Assembly (NCBI GenBank): GCA_964036665.1
Contig: OZ038526.1
Location: 25,730,001-25,794,000, forward strand
Direction: 5' to 3'
Source of the DNA: Gordius sp. MW1
Taxonomy: Eukaryota; Nematomorpha; Gordioida; Gordea; Gordiidae
DNA length: 64,000 nucleotides
Part shown: piece after piece, positions 47,101 to 58,800 of the stretch
How positions within the stretch are numbered: position 1 is the stretch's first letter
How the letters are laid out: every line of letters starts with the position of its first letter
Position numbers and translations under genes: made by a program
Notes under the pieces: model-generated
Seen by the model: only the letters and a program-made list of their open reading frames with translations
Told to the model about the DNA's origin: nothing
Database searches by the model: none

Positions 47101-47126
47101 ATTGGATGAAAATTAACATCACCTAA
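41144..47126 (+). CDS. IBA57: IBA57, mitochondrial iron-sulfur cluster assembly factor, seven exons
   Basis: Exons 41144-41371, 41410-41541, 41635-41794, 41849-41980, 42735-42834, 43446-43574 and 47036-47126; introns 38, 93, 54, 754, 611 and 3461 nt, all GT-AG with matching phases. The spliced frame is 323 codons plus stop; human IBA57 is about 356 residues. The N-terminus ([13 protein letters not shown], then RHSFST) is basic and lacks acids, as in a mitochondrial presequence. [12 protein letters not shown] and LNPQ joined to GRLLYDVF match the folate-binding-like N-domain. LPLECN leads to the family signature [13 protein letters not shown], with its conserved Cys, followed by VVRKRLLP. The end [15 protein letters not shown] matches the IBA57 C-terminus. 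The protein works with ISCA1/ISCA2 in making mitochondrial [4Fe-4S] clusters. The last intron contains a full RTE element on the opposite strand. In exon 3 the donor at 41795 is inferred from phase. Confidence 0.93.
42184..42322. mobile_element. GCGTAGCC-family short element in IBA57 intron 4
   Basis: Starts GTGGGTGTAGCCAAGGGG and ends with the complement of CATGGGCGTAGACAGCATTG. The core has TTTGCCCCTACCTAAATCAT and TGCCCCCCTCTAATTCCAA, nearly the same as in 55361-55514. Confidence 0.7.
43878..43895. repeat. target-site duplication of the RTE element, left
   Basis: ATTATAATATCTTTTTAC here and, identical, at 46974-46991. The 18-bp length fits target-primed reverse transcription. Confidence 0.95.
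43896..46973 (-). mobile_element. full-length RTE-like non-LTR retrotransposon in IBA57 intron 6
   Basis: 3078 bp, bounded by a perfect 18-bp duplication. The 5' end is at 46973, and the 3' end has an AGAAGAAGAGAA-type tail rather than poly(A), as seen in the RTE group. One long endonuclease/RT frame occupies most of it. It lies antisense to IBA57, whose exons 6 and 7 still join in phase across it. Confidence 0.95.
44117..46881 (-). pseudogene. RTE endonuclease/reverse transcriptase ORF with late frameshifts
   Basis: Open from 46881 (first Met) for 741 codons to 44656. APE-type endonuclease at residues about 50-265: [36 protein letters not shown]. Reverse transcriptase: [50 protein letters not shown] single-base shift at about 44680 moves the catalytic [10 protein letters not shown] into the next frame (44683-44117). 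A second shift near 44125 separates the last segment (GKRGRGRPR region). Only these two lesions were seen, so the copy is young, or the shifts may be sequencing errors. Confidence 0.9.
46974..46991. repeat. target-site duplication of the RTE element, right
   Basis: Exact copy of 43878-43895; ends 44 nt before IBA57 exon 7. Confidence 0.95.
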
Positions 47127-47573
47127 TATTACCTTGTTTTTATATAAACGCTTTAATATATACTGTATTGCTTTTTAGTGTTTTTGAAACTTTGAATGTT
47201 AATAAGCTAAGCGCAAATTGCTGTAACAGCTTGATTTAGTCCGACTCTAAAAGATATATTTTCGTTGTTCTATGTGCAAAAACTTGATTCTTATCCTAAG
47301 GATTTTATAGTATACTAATTAATGCTAGAATAAGTTCCATTGCAAGTAACGTAAAAGCCCAATAATTATAATAAATTAGCACTGAGAAATGAAAATGTCC
47401 TAAACATAGTGTTTTTATAAGTAATTGAAGGTGCGAATCTTTTGGTTTAAACGTTTATATTATATCAGAGCAGTTTAAAAAATTAATATTTTGGTGCCGT
47501 CAATATTAATCTAGAAAATTGAATTTAAAATACGCATTTAAGTTTATAGAGTGTAAAAATTCGTCTGCTTTCC

Positions 47574-47844
47574 ATGGAACAATATGACGATTATAATAAA
47601 GCTTTGGAAAACATGCAAATGGAGATGGAAGACTTAAAACTAAAGTTACTAAATACCAAAAGTACATATTATAATAACCATATTAAATATAATTTTAGTC
47701 GATCTGAGTATTTATAATCTTAAAATAAGTGCAAAACTAACGCTTCAAGAAAATGAATATTTAAAGGAAATCGAAACTATATCAAATGATATATCTAAGG
47801 AGCAAAATGAGAGAATATGTGAACCGTCTCCTAAAATTGCATAA
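47574..47844 (+). CDS. putative small two-exon coiled-coil protein
   Basis: ATG at 47574 in good context (TCCATGG) opens exon 47574-47661. A 37-nt intron (GTACAT...TTTTAG) is followed by exon 47699-47844, phase 1 to phase 1, for 77 residues. The product is almost wholly helical in character: YDDYNKALENMQMEMEDLKL, then KLTLQENEYLKEIETISNDI, with heptad-like Leu/Ile/Met spacing. I do not recognise a family. The intron size and splice signals match those of the confident neighbour IBA57, whose stop codon is 448 nt upstream on the same strand. It could continue in further exons downstream (an open stretch at 47947-48044 is possible) or be a fortuitous frame. Confidence 0.45.
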
Positions 47845-48424
47845 AATTGTAAATATGGTAAAGTACGTTATTGAATGATTTGCAAATAATTTTTTATACA
47901 ACAAAGTTGATAAAATTTATCTTAAAATTTCTAAACATTTGTCATTTTGCAAACCAAAGTTAAATATAATGATTGTCGCAAAGAAAATAAAGGATCTCGA
48001 GCTATCATAAATTTTCTTAAACAATTTTCTAATAATAACAGGCAAGTGCATATTTATTTGTTCATAAGTTCGTTTTTTGGTCTGTCAGAGGAATCTAACG
48101 ACCGATCTATTATTTATAAACAAAGTTATAAAAATATTTGACAATCGGAAAAGTTGCCAATACTAAAAACTAATAGCACGTATATTATATAAAAAGTCGA
48201 GAAATAAAATAATTTTATAAATAATGAATTACGGTAGGCTTATTGTCAAAAGGTGAGATCAAAATTATAAGAACAAAGATTGCAACCTAAAACGATTTTA
48301 AACCATACTGGCAAAACGTGTTAACTTTACAATTTGCCTTTTAATTTCCACCAATTATATCAAATTATTCACTCGAATATTAATGTTTTCCTTTAAATAA
48401 TATAGCGAAATTAAAAGTTTTAAT
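47845..48424. other. AT-rich sequence without a confirmed gene
   Basis: An open stretch at 47947-48141 lacks a Met start and has no recognised domain. It is followed by plain AT-rich DNA up to the composite repeat cluster. Confidence 0.4.
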
Positions 48425-48689
48425 TGCAATGCAATTTATGGGCTCGTTTTTTGGTGTCCGTCCGTCCGTTGTATCCTCCCTATCTATTTGCATTGGGTAT
48501 ATTAGGTTATCGCTTTTTTAAATTAATGCATGAGAAAGAGGTGCCCCACCCCTCATCTCTATCTCCCTCGCTGTGTTATTTTTTAAATTAATGCATAAGA
48601 GGTACCGAGGTGCCCCACCCCTCATCTCTATCTCCCTCGGTGTGTTATATATAAGATTTGTTAAATTATCTATTGTATAATAACTAAAA
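48425..48689. repeat. end module 1 of the composite element, detached
   Basis: Carries ATTGCAATGCAATTTATGGG, the GTCCGTCCGTCC run and two copies of the GGTGCCCCACCCCTCATCTC segment, in the orientation of copy A. Instead of leading into an array it abuts the hairpin end of module 2 of copy B at about 48690. Confidence 0.7.
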
Positions 48690-50530
48690 TAAAACTCGGG
48701 CCTTCGGCCCTAGTGGAAAGGGGGAGAAGGGAAGGGAAGGGGGGACGACTCATTTGTACTTCGTATAAATGTATCATATTTGCTATGCAATTTATGGGCG
48801 AGAAAGGTGGGAAGGGGCGAGAATGCCTATAGGGCGGTATTAAATGCCTAATGATTAATTAATTATTTATACAAATTTTCCATTTATAGGCAAAATGTAA
48901 TATAGGCAAGGGTTAGGGTTAGATTTAGTGTTTGCATTAGTTGCATATTACATTAGTTTTTACGGCCTTTAGTGATTATGGGTCTAACAAACATTATATT
49001 ATAAAACATCACAATGTTAAGAATTTGCAGAATTGTTGGGAGAAATTTTTGTTGAATTTGAACAATTTTTAATTAAAAAAATCAAAAATTTCAGATACTC
49101 TATAAGTCAATGATAGCCAAAAAAACGGAAAAAAAAATTTGATGCTCACTTTGGCCAATGGTCATTTTTTTCCATCGGTCAGCAGCCAGCACACTGTAAA
49201 AATGGATATAAATTCATAAGAGTAAAAAAAACGAAAAAAAAATTTTCGAATCACATTTTGGCCAATGGTCATTTTATTCCATTGGTCAGCAGCCAGGACA
49301 CGGTAAAAGTGGATATAAATTCATAATAGTCAAAAAAAAACAAAAAAAAGGTTTTCGAATCACATTTTGGCCAATGGTCATTTTATTCCATTGGTCAGCA
49401 GCCAGCGGACGGCCAAAAAGTCATAATAGCAATGGTAGGAACAGGAACAATCATAATAGTCAAAAAAAACGAAAAAAATAATTTCGATTCACATTTTGGC
49501 CAATGGTCATTTTTTCCATCGGTCAGGAGCCAGCGGACGGCCAAAAAGTCATAATAGCAATGGTAGTAACAGGAATAATCATAATAGTCAAAAATAAACG
49601 AAAAAATAAACTCGGATTCACATTTTGGCTAATGGTCATTTTTTTCATTGGTCAGCAGCCAGCGGACGGCCAAAAAGTCTTATTATCAATGATAGTAACA
49701 AGAACAATCGTAATAGTCAAAACTAAAACGAAAAAAAAACTTGGAATCACATTTTGGCCAATGGTCATTTTTTCCATCGGTCAGCAGCCAGCGGACGGCC
49801 AAAAAGTCATAATAGCAATGGTAGTAACAGGAACAATCATAATAATCAAAAAAAAACGAAAAAATAAACTTGGATTCACATTTTGGCCAATGGTCATTTT
49901 TTTGATTGGTCAGCAGACGGCCAAAAAGTCATAATAGCAATAATAGTAACAGGAACAATCATAATAGTAAAAAAAAACGAAAAAATAAACTTGGATTCAC
50001 ATTTTGGCCAATGGTCATTTTTTCTTTGGTCAGCAGCCAGTGGACGGCCGAAAAGTCGTATTAGCAATGGTATTAACAGGAACAATCATAATAGTCAAAA
50101 AAAAAGAAAAAAAAACTTGGATTCACATTTTGGCCAATGGTCATTTTTTTCATTGGTCAGCAGCCAGCAGACGGCCAAAAAGTCTTATTATCAATGGTAG
50201 TAACAAGAACAATCATAAGAGTCTAAAAAAACTCCGAGATTCTAACCCAAACCCTTGTAGTGGAGGGCATAGGGTAATTATAGCAATTAATATCAATGTT
50301 ACCCAATTCAAAAACGAATAGATATACTTATGCATTAATTTAACGTAGCAATTAAAACCCGACCCCGCCCGAAAGCGAGGGAGATAGAGATGAGGGGTGG
50401 GGCACCTCTTTCTCATGCATTAATTTAAAAAATCGATAACCTAATATACCCAATGCAAATAGATAGGGATGGACGGACGGACGGACGGACAACAAAAAAC
50501 GAGCCCATAAATTGCATAGCAATTAAAACA
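48690..50530. mobile_element. composite tandem-repeat element, copy B (inverted relative to A)
   Basis: Module 2 with hairpin GGGCCTTCGGCCC (48690-49090), nine 129-bp monomers (49140-50225), then module 1 ending CGAGCCCATAAATTGCATAG (50230-50530). Monomers from 49502 to 49889 are spaced exactly 129 bp apart. Confidence 0.75.
49140..50225. repeat. array of about 129-bp monomers (copy B)
   Basis: AATGGTCATTTTTT occurs at 49502, 49631, 49760 and 49889 (129-bp steps), then at 50010 and 50136 (121 and 126). Because 129 is 43 codons, one frame stays open for 143 codons (49503-49934), repeating SIGQQPADGQKVIIAMVVTG. I consider this frame accidental. Confidence 0.9.
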
Positions 50531-50574
50531 TAAATAAAAGTTGTTTACTTTTAATGCTATGCAATTTAACTAGT

Positions 50575-52480
50575 TATATAATAAACTCGGGCCTTCGGCC
50601 CTCGTGGGAAGGGGGAGAAGGGAAGGGAAGAGGGGAAGGGAAGGGGGGACGACTCATCTGTACTTCGTATAAATGTATCATATTTGCTATGCAATTTATT
50701 GGCGAGAAAGGTGGGAAGGGGCGAGAATGCCTATAGGGGGGGTATTAAATGCCTAATGATTAATTAATTATTTATACAAATTTTCCATTATAGGCAAAAT
50801 GTAATAAAGGCAAAATGTAATATAGTCAAGGGTTAGATTTAGTGTTTGCATCTAGTTGCGTATTACATTAGTTTTTATGGCCTTTAGTGATTATGGGTCT
50901 AACAAACATTATATTATAAAACAACACAATGTTAAGAATTTGCAGAACTGTTGGGAGAAATTTTTTGTTGAATTTGAACAATTTTAAATTAAAAAAATCA
51001 AAAATTTGGCCAATGGTCACTTTTTCTCTATTGGTCAGTACCAACAGATACTCTATAAGTCAATGATAGCCAAAAAAACGGAAAAAAAATTTTGATGCTC
51101 ACTTTGGCCAATGGTCATTGTTTTCCATTGGTCAGCAGCCAGCACACGGTAAAAGTGGATAAAAATTCATAAGAGTAAAAAAAACGAAAAAAAAATTTTC
51201 GAATCACATTTTGGCCAATGGTCATTTTTTTCCATTGGTCAGCAGCCAGGACACGGTAAAAGTGGATATAAATTCATAATAGTCAAAAAAAAAACAAAAA
51301 AAAGGTTTTCGAATCACATTTTGGCCAATGGTCATTTTATTCCATTGGTCAGCAGCCAGCGGACGGCCAAAAAGTCATAATAGCAATGGTAGGAACAGGA
51401 ACAATCATAATAGTCAAAAAAAACGAAAAAAATAATTTAGATTCACATTTTGGCCAATGGTCATTTTTTCAATCGGTCAGGAGCCAGCGGACGGCCAAAA
51501 AATCATAATAGCAATGGTAGTAACAGGAACAATCATAATAGTCAAAAAAAAACGAAAAAATAAACTCGGATTCACATTTTGGCCAATGGTCACTTTTTTC
51601 ATTGGTCAGCAGCCAACGGACGGCCAAAAAGTCTTATTATCAATGATAGTAACAAGAACAATCATAAGAGTCAAAAAAACTCCGGGATTCTAACCCAAAA
51701 ACTAGTTAAATTGCATAGCAATTAAAAGTAAACAACTTTTAATTATGTTTATTATATAACATTGGTCAGCAGCCAGCGGACGGCCAAAAAGTCATAATAG
51801 CAATGGTAGAAACAGGAACAATCATAATAGGCAAAAAAAAACGAAAAAAATAATTTCGATTCACATTTTGGCCAATGGTCATTTTTTTCATTGGTCAGCA
51901 GCCAGCGGACGGCCAAAAATTCTTATTATCAATTATAGTAACAAGAACAATCATAAGAGTCAAAAAAACTCCGGGATTCTAACCCCAAAACTAGTTAAAT
52001 TGCATATCAATTAAAAAGTAAACAACTTTTATTTATGTTTATTATATAACTAGTTAAATTGCATAGCATTAAAAGTAAACAACTTTTATCTATGTTTATT
52101 TTATAACAAAAACTAGTTAAATTGCATAGCAATTAAAAGTAAACAACTTTTATTTATGTTTATTATATAACTAGTTAAATTGCATAGCAATTAAAAGTAA
52201 ACAACTTTTATTTAAGTTTATTATATAATAGATAATTTAACAAATCTTATATATAACACACCGAGGGAGATAGAGATGAGGGGTGGGGCACCTCTTATGC
52301 ATTAATTTAAAAAATAACACAGCGAGGGAGATAGAGATGAGGGGTGGGGCACCTCTTTCTCATGCATTAATTTAAAAAATCGATAACCTAATATACCCAA
52401 TGCAAATAGATAGGGATGGACGGACGGACGGACACGGACGGACAGACGGACAACAAAAAACGAGCCCATAAATTGCATAG
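50575..52480. mobile_element. composite tandem-repeat element, copy C (inverted relative to A)
   Basis: Module 2 (50580-51000), monomer array (51003-51965) with one 58-bp-type repeat inserted at 51700-51760, 58-bp repeats (51985-52235), module 1 (52240-52480). Forms an inverted repeat with copy D. Confidence 0.75.
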
Positions 52481-52489
52481 CAATTAAAA

Positions 52490-53945
52490 CATAAATAAAA
52501 GTTGTTTAATTTTTAATTGCTATGCAATTTAACTAGTTTTGTGGTTAGAATCTCGGAGTTTTTTTTGACTCTTATGATTGTTCTTGTTACTATCATTGAT
52601 AATAAGAATTTTTGGCCGTCCGCTGGCTGCTGACCAATGAAAAAAATGACCATTGGCCAAAATGTGAATCGAATCGATTTTTTTCGTTTTTTTTGACTAT
52701 TATGATTGTTCCTGTTTCTACCATTGCTATTATGACTTTTTGGCCGTCCGCTGGCTGCTGACCAATGTTATATAATAAACATAAATAAAAGTTGTTTACT
52801 TTTAATTCCTATGCAATTTAACTAGTTTTTGGGTTAGAATCCCGGAGTTTTTTTTGACTCTTATGATTTTTCTTGTTACTATCATTGATAATAAGACTTT
52901 TTGGCCGTCCGTTGGCTGCTGACCAATGAAAAAAGTGACCATTGGCCAAAGTGTGAATCCGAGTTTATTTTTTGGTTTTTTTTTGACTATTATGATTGTT
53001 CCTATTACTACCATTGCTATTATGACTTTTTGGCCGTACGCTGGCTCCTGACCGATGGAAAAAATGACGATTGGCCAAAATGTGAATCAAAATTATTTTT
53101 TTCGTTTTTTTGACTATTATGATTGTTCCTGTTCCTACCATTGCTATTATGACTTTTTGGCCGTCCGCTGGCTGCTGACCAATGGAATAAAATGACCATT
53201 GGCCAAAATGTGATTCGAAAACTTTTTTTTCGTTTTTTTTTGACTATTATGAATTTATATCCACTTTTACCGTGTCCTGGCTGCTGACCAATAGAAAAAA
53301 TGACCAATGGCCAAAATGTGATTCGAAAATTTTTTTTTCGTTTTTTTTACTCTTATGAATTTATATCCACTTTTACCGTGTGCTGGCTGCTGACCAATGG
53401 AAAAAAATGACCATTGGCCAAAGTGAGCATCAAAATTTTTTTTTCCGTTTTTTTGGCTATCATTGACTTATAGAGTATCTGTTGGTGCTGACCAATAGAG
53501 AAAAAGTGACCATTGGCCAAATTTTTGATTTTTTTAATTAAAAATTGTTCAAATTCCACAAAAAATTTCTCCCAACAATTCTGCAAATTCTTAACATTGT
53601 GTTGTTTTATAATATAATGTTTGTTAGACCCATAATCACTAAAGGCCATAAAAACTAATGTAATACGCAACTAGATGCAAACACTAAATCTAACCCTAAC
53701 CCTTGCCTATATTACATTTTGCCTATATTACATTTTGCCTATAATGGAAAATTTGTATAAATAATTAATTAATCATTAGGCATTTAATACCCCCTATAGG
53801 CATTCTCGCCCCTTCCCACCTTTCTCGCCCATAAATTGCATAGCAAATATGATACATTTTTACGAAGTACAGATGAGTCGTCCCCTTTTCCCCTCTTCCC
53901 TTCCCTTCTCCCCCTTCCCACGAGGGCCGAAGGCCCGAGTTTTTC
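52490..53945. mobile_element. composite tandem-repeat element, copy D (orientation of A)
   Basis: One 58-bp repeat, the monomer array (52560-53520) and module 2 (53530-53945) ending in GAGGGCCGAAGGCCCGAG. Its own module 1 is either absent or shared with copy C, because the two copies meet head to head there. Very similar to copy A throughout. Confidence 0.75.
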
Positions 53946-54295
53946 TTATATTAAGGATTTGTTTCGTATGTTGAATTTTGGATCGTGTGAGAAAATAAAG
54001 GAGGAAGTGATGATAGCTTAAGTAAAAATCGAATAAATAAATTGCAGTCACTACAAGTACGAAAGACTACAAAAAAGGCAAAGCTAAAGCTGACATTTGT
54101 ACCAAACATAACTCCTTAAAATATTTTAACTTTTATTCTAAAATGTAGTTAAATAAACTTCACCACGTAATTTATTTCTTTCGCATGCAGGTAGTTTAAT
54201 ATAATTTTATATTGATTTCGTTATAATTTTTTTTTTTTGAGTTTTTGTGCAGTTTAGAAAGCCTCCTAAGTTTTTTTCATAATTCTTTCCGTGAG

Positions 54296-54498
54296 TAGAG
54301 TTGTTAAATTGCTAACTTTCTTCAAACTCCAGACGCGAGCACGCACATTGAGTTGTTTAATATGCGCGTTAGCACAATATGTGCTCGCTGTTCGGTGCAC
54401 GAGGCAGAACAAAAGCATATAAAAATGCTCGAAGGCCGAGCAGAAACTCGAGCAGATGGTAGCTGTAGTTGAAGCAAGTTAGCAATTTAACAACTCTA
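54296..54498. mobile_element. hAT-type MITE with perfect 8-bp target duplication
   Basis: 203 bp. Ends TAGAGTTGTTAAATTGCTAA and its exact complement. Flanked on both sides by TCCGTGAG (54288-54295 and 54499-54506). The centre is GC-richer with GCGCGTTAGC and CTCGAGCAGA. No ORF. Confidence 0.93.
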
Positions 54499-55360
54499 TC
54501 CGTGAGTAATGTAAAATGATAAGATGTGTCATAGAAGAGGTGGCATGGTATACATGAAATTTTGGGATTTTTGAATGAGGAAGATATTACAATTTTGAGG
54601 AAAAAATTGACATCAACAAAAATTGGATGAGAAAAATGTCCCTTAATATTAAAAAATTCTCAATTTAAACATCAAATATCCTTCTAAACCCCTTCCCTCC
54701 CATTTTCTCGTCACGGCCTAATTAAGACTGTTTTTATGTGTGACTTTTGGAGACCCTTACGTTGGTTCAAATTAATATTAATGTCTTGTTTCATTAATGA
54801 GTAAAAGATATTTTTAGGAAATGTAAGGTTATAATAGTTTTTGACAAAATGCATTTAAACAAATTTTGTTTACACATTGAGTGTGGCCTTATAATCAAAG
54901 CTCAAACGCGTTCGACGCAATTGGCATAACATCTCTTATGCTAGTTAGTTGTATATCCATGGTTATATAAAATCTTTAAAAATTTCAGCTCTTGGAACCT
55001 AAGTTTGTTCAAATTAGTTTAAAGTTTAGAGCAACTTCTTCAAAAAATTTAATTCTAATTAACCAAGACATATTATATGAAAATTTGAAACTTTTATAAT
55101 AATAAAAAAGAGTCAACAAGTTGGGAGTTTAAATTGAGTTAAATCACATATTCGATGTATTTAAAATAGATGTTAATTTTACAACCATTTCTTTTTTTTT
55201 AGTAAATGACTGATCATTTAACAAAGTGTTTAACATTAATATTGTCACAATTATTATTATTATATTTAAAATAAAAATGATTTTGTTTCGGATGATTAAT
55301 ATCTATAGAAAATTAAAGAACAATTTTTATTAGAATCAACTAAATTATTATAGATCCAAT

Positions 55361-55514
55361 CATGAGCATAGCAGGGGGGGGCAGGGAGGGGCGGCTGCCC
55401 CATAAAGTTTGTTGAAATTTATTAAAATCATGACTAAAATTTCAAAAATGATTATTTTGCCCCTCCCTAAATCATTATTGCCCCTCTCTAATTCCAATGC
55501 TGGCTACGCCCGTG
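55361..55514. mobile_element. GCGTAGCC-family short element
   Basis: Starts CATGAGCATAGCAGGGGGGG and ends with the complement of CCACGGGCGTAGCCAGCATT. The core holds TTTGCCCCTCCCTAAATCAT as in 42184-42322. The stretch 54507-55360 before it shows no gene. Confidence 0.72.
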
Positions 55515-55870
55515 GAACCAATTATTCAACACTTCGACAAACAATAGTAAATATTTTGAAATTTTTAGATCTCTATAGTTAAATTAAAACTGAATTAAAA
55601 ATTTGGGTTCTAAAAATTGTTGTTTGAATAGAATTAGTATGGTAATAAACTACAAATTTAATGCAACCTTGAACATTAATACATGTGCAATAAATATGTT
55701 AACGACTGAAACTGTAGCATTATTATTTGCACTAATAATAATTAGATAAACATGGTGTTTTTTACAAACTTTAAGTGATAAATACTATAAAAATATAATC
55801 AAATTTTATAAGTCATTATGTTGACAAGTAACTTCAAAAATAAAATATAGTTGTACCATTAAAAAATCAT

Positions 55871-58800
55871 TTAATTTAATAAGAACATTCGGTTCCCACA
55901 GTAAAATTCATGCTGTAATCTTTGTTTTTTATGGTCGTAACGAATTTCGGTTATAATATCTTTAGGATAGTATGTTTGAAATACTGGCAACCCAAACCAC
56001 TTGTTTATCACGTAAAAGTCATCAATCTTCACATAAATATTGAATCCCTTAAAACATAGAGAGACAAATAAATTTTCGTTTTTTACATTTATTACATCTT
56101 ATAGCAATAATTATATTAAAAGTTGGTTCAATTTCTTATTTCAATCTTTACACATTATAATAAAGTTTAGGTTTTGTCTCGAAAGCTTGTTTTGTTCATA
56201 TATCCTTTAATCTTATTATCATTTAGCATCTAAACTTACTACCTACTTTAACACAATTTTTTAAAAATTGGTATAAATTTGCACCTAAACATTTCTATAA
56301 TTGCCTATTTAGTCACTAAGAGAATAAAAAGATCTATAATATGTATTAAGGACATTACTTCTTATTTAGCAAATGAAAGCAATTTGAATTTATATTAAAC
56401 GACTACGAGACTATAAATTTTTAGTAGGCAATTTTATGAAAAGATTTATCACTTATATTGATTCAAATGTCTAAAGAAACGGTAATAGTTCTCTGTTTTA
56501 ACTATCTACCTTTATTTATGAATAATCATAATTAGCGATAAAGATAATATATGAGCGATAAAGATAATATATAAGCGATAGCGATGTGTTGTTTTTTATA
56601 TTCCGAAAGAATTGTTGATGGATGGATGATTGAATTGGTTGAAAACTTGAAGTGTGTGTTATGTCAGTTTGTTACTTCATCTTGCCAATGTCTAAACCGC
56701 CACAATACTCCTCTTCCAGATATATTTAAGGTTTTAAATATGTCGATGTGAATTGGCTAAAACTTATGTGATGCCGAAGATTTTTCGGCCAATGGACTTT
56801 TCTGCCTTTTCGAGTTACTTTGAATGGTTCTTCCGCTTCTTGTGTCGGTGCTTCGGCTTGAGTTTAGTCGACGGTCTGAAAGGATGGCTCTTCTTTACTT
56901 AGATGGCAGGGTTTTAATCTGTCTATTGAGACTGAATCTCTTTTACCATTTTTTTCTATGACGAAGTATTTTGGCTCGCGTTTTACTACTTTGAACGGTC
57001 CGTCATACGGTGAGGTGAGTGGCCTGCGAACTGCGTCGTTTCTGACGAACACATGAGGAGTTTCTAACAGATCTTGACTAACCTGTTCTTTTGACTTCCT
57101 GTGGTATTGCGGTATGGGGTATGGTATTGCAATCATTGTCCTTCTTAGTTTGTCTACAAAGTTATGCAGTTCCATTTCCGGTTGTTGGTTGGCCTCAGGT
57201 AGCTGTAGAAAATAGTCTCCAGGCAGTCTTATGTTGGTTCCATATACGAGTTCGGATGGTGTTAGTCCAATGTCTTCCTTGATTGTGGCACGGATACCAA
57301 GTAACACGATTGGAAGAACTTCACTCCATTTGATTTTTCGGTGGCTTTTAAAGATGCCTTCAATTGCCTGTGAAAACGTTCCACGAGTCCGTTGGCGGCT
57401 GGGTTATAGGCAGTGGTTCTTATGTGTTTGCATCCTACGTGTTGGATAGTTGTCTGAAAAGTCCTGACTGAAACTGCGGTCCTCTGTCGGTAGTAATTGT
57501 ACTTGGGACACCGTAATTGACTATCCAACTTTCGATTAGCTTGGAAGCGATCTCTTCGGTAGATGTTTCTTTGAGTGGAACGGCCATAGGCCATCTCGAG
57601 AAACGATCGATTGCTGTCAAAATATGAGTAAAACCATTTAAAGATGGTAGTGGTCCAACTAAATCGACATGTATGTGTGAGAATCTTGCGTCTGGTTGTG
57701 CGAAAGTCCCGGGCGTCGTTATAGTGTGTTTATGAACTTTGTTTAGTTGGCATTTTAAACAACACTTAGCCCAATTTTTAACGTCTTGGTTCATCGAAGG
57801 CCACATATACAATCTCGAAATCAGTTTGCTTGTCGCTCGTATGCCAGGGTGAGATAAAGCATGAAAGTGATCAAAAACCTTCCTTCTGAGTGTTTCAGGT
57901 AATACCGGTCGGGGTTTAGTAGTTGAAAGATCACAAAACACTTTATACTCTGATCCTGGGATAGGAATTAGTTGTAGCTTTAACGATGATGATTCCTTTA
58001 AGTTCCTCAGGGTTTAGTCGGTCCTTTGATGCTTACTAATTTCTTCTAGGTTGGGAATTTCAGGTACATTAATGGAATCTACCTCCGTCCGAGAGAGCGC
58101 TCTGCAACTGTGTTACTTTCACCTTTGATGTACCGAATATCAGTTGTATATTGCGATATTAGGTCCAATTGTCTCGTTTCTCTAGGTGAATACCGGTCAG
58201 GTTTAGCGTTACAGGCGTAAATTAGTAGTTTGTGGTCAGTATACACGGAGAAACTTCGACCCTCTAAAATGTGGCGAAAGTGCTTAATAGCTAAATAAAT
58301 TGCAAGAAGCTCCCGGCCGAAAGTGCTATATCGCGTCTGCGTTGGTTGCAGCTTGACCGAATAAAATGCTATTGGTTTTACCTGGTCGAAAATTACTGCT
58401 CCAATACTGCTTCGACTGCTGTGTCCGATGCGTCAGTTAACCTTATTTCTGTTCGTGGATCTGTATCTAAGAAACTAAGCGCGGTAAAATCTGCTAAAGC
58501 TGATTTTGCTTTTTCGAACGCTTTTATCTGGTCGTCGTTGAAAGTTAGAGATTTTTTTGGCTTCTTTAACACGTCCGTTAAAGGTTGAAGGGTTCGGGAA
58601 ATTCCGGGTAGGAATCTACGATAAAAATGTATCATCCCCAAGAATATGCGAAGCTTCTTTGTGGAGTCCGGTAGTGGAAATTCGCGGATAGCGTCGACCT
58701 TATCCATTAGTGGGGGCGATACCAGTTTTTGATATGTGATGTCCCAGAAACTCGAGTTCGTGAGTTCCAAACTTGCATTTTAAAGGACTTATTCGGAGGT

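Noticed and set aside
49503..50321. Several overlapping ORFs of 60-143 codons in the 129-bp arrays (also at 11301-12083, 15242-15577, 51457-51693 and 52802-53670)
   Set aside because: They follow the repeat period, occur on both strands and in several frames, and have no domain. The openness comes from the 43-codon unit length, not from selection that I can see.
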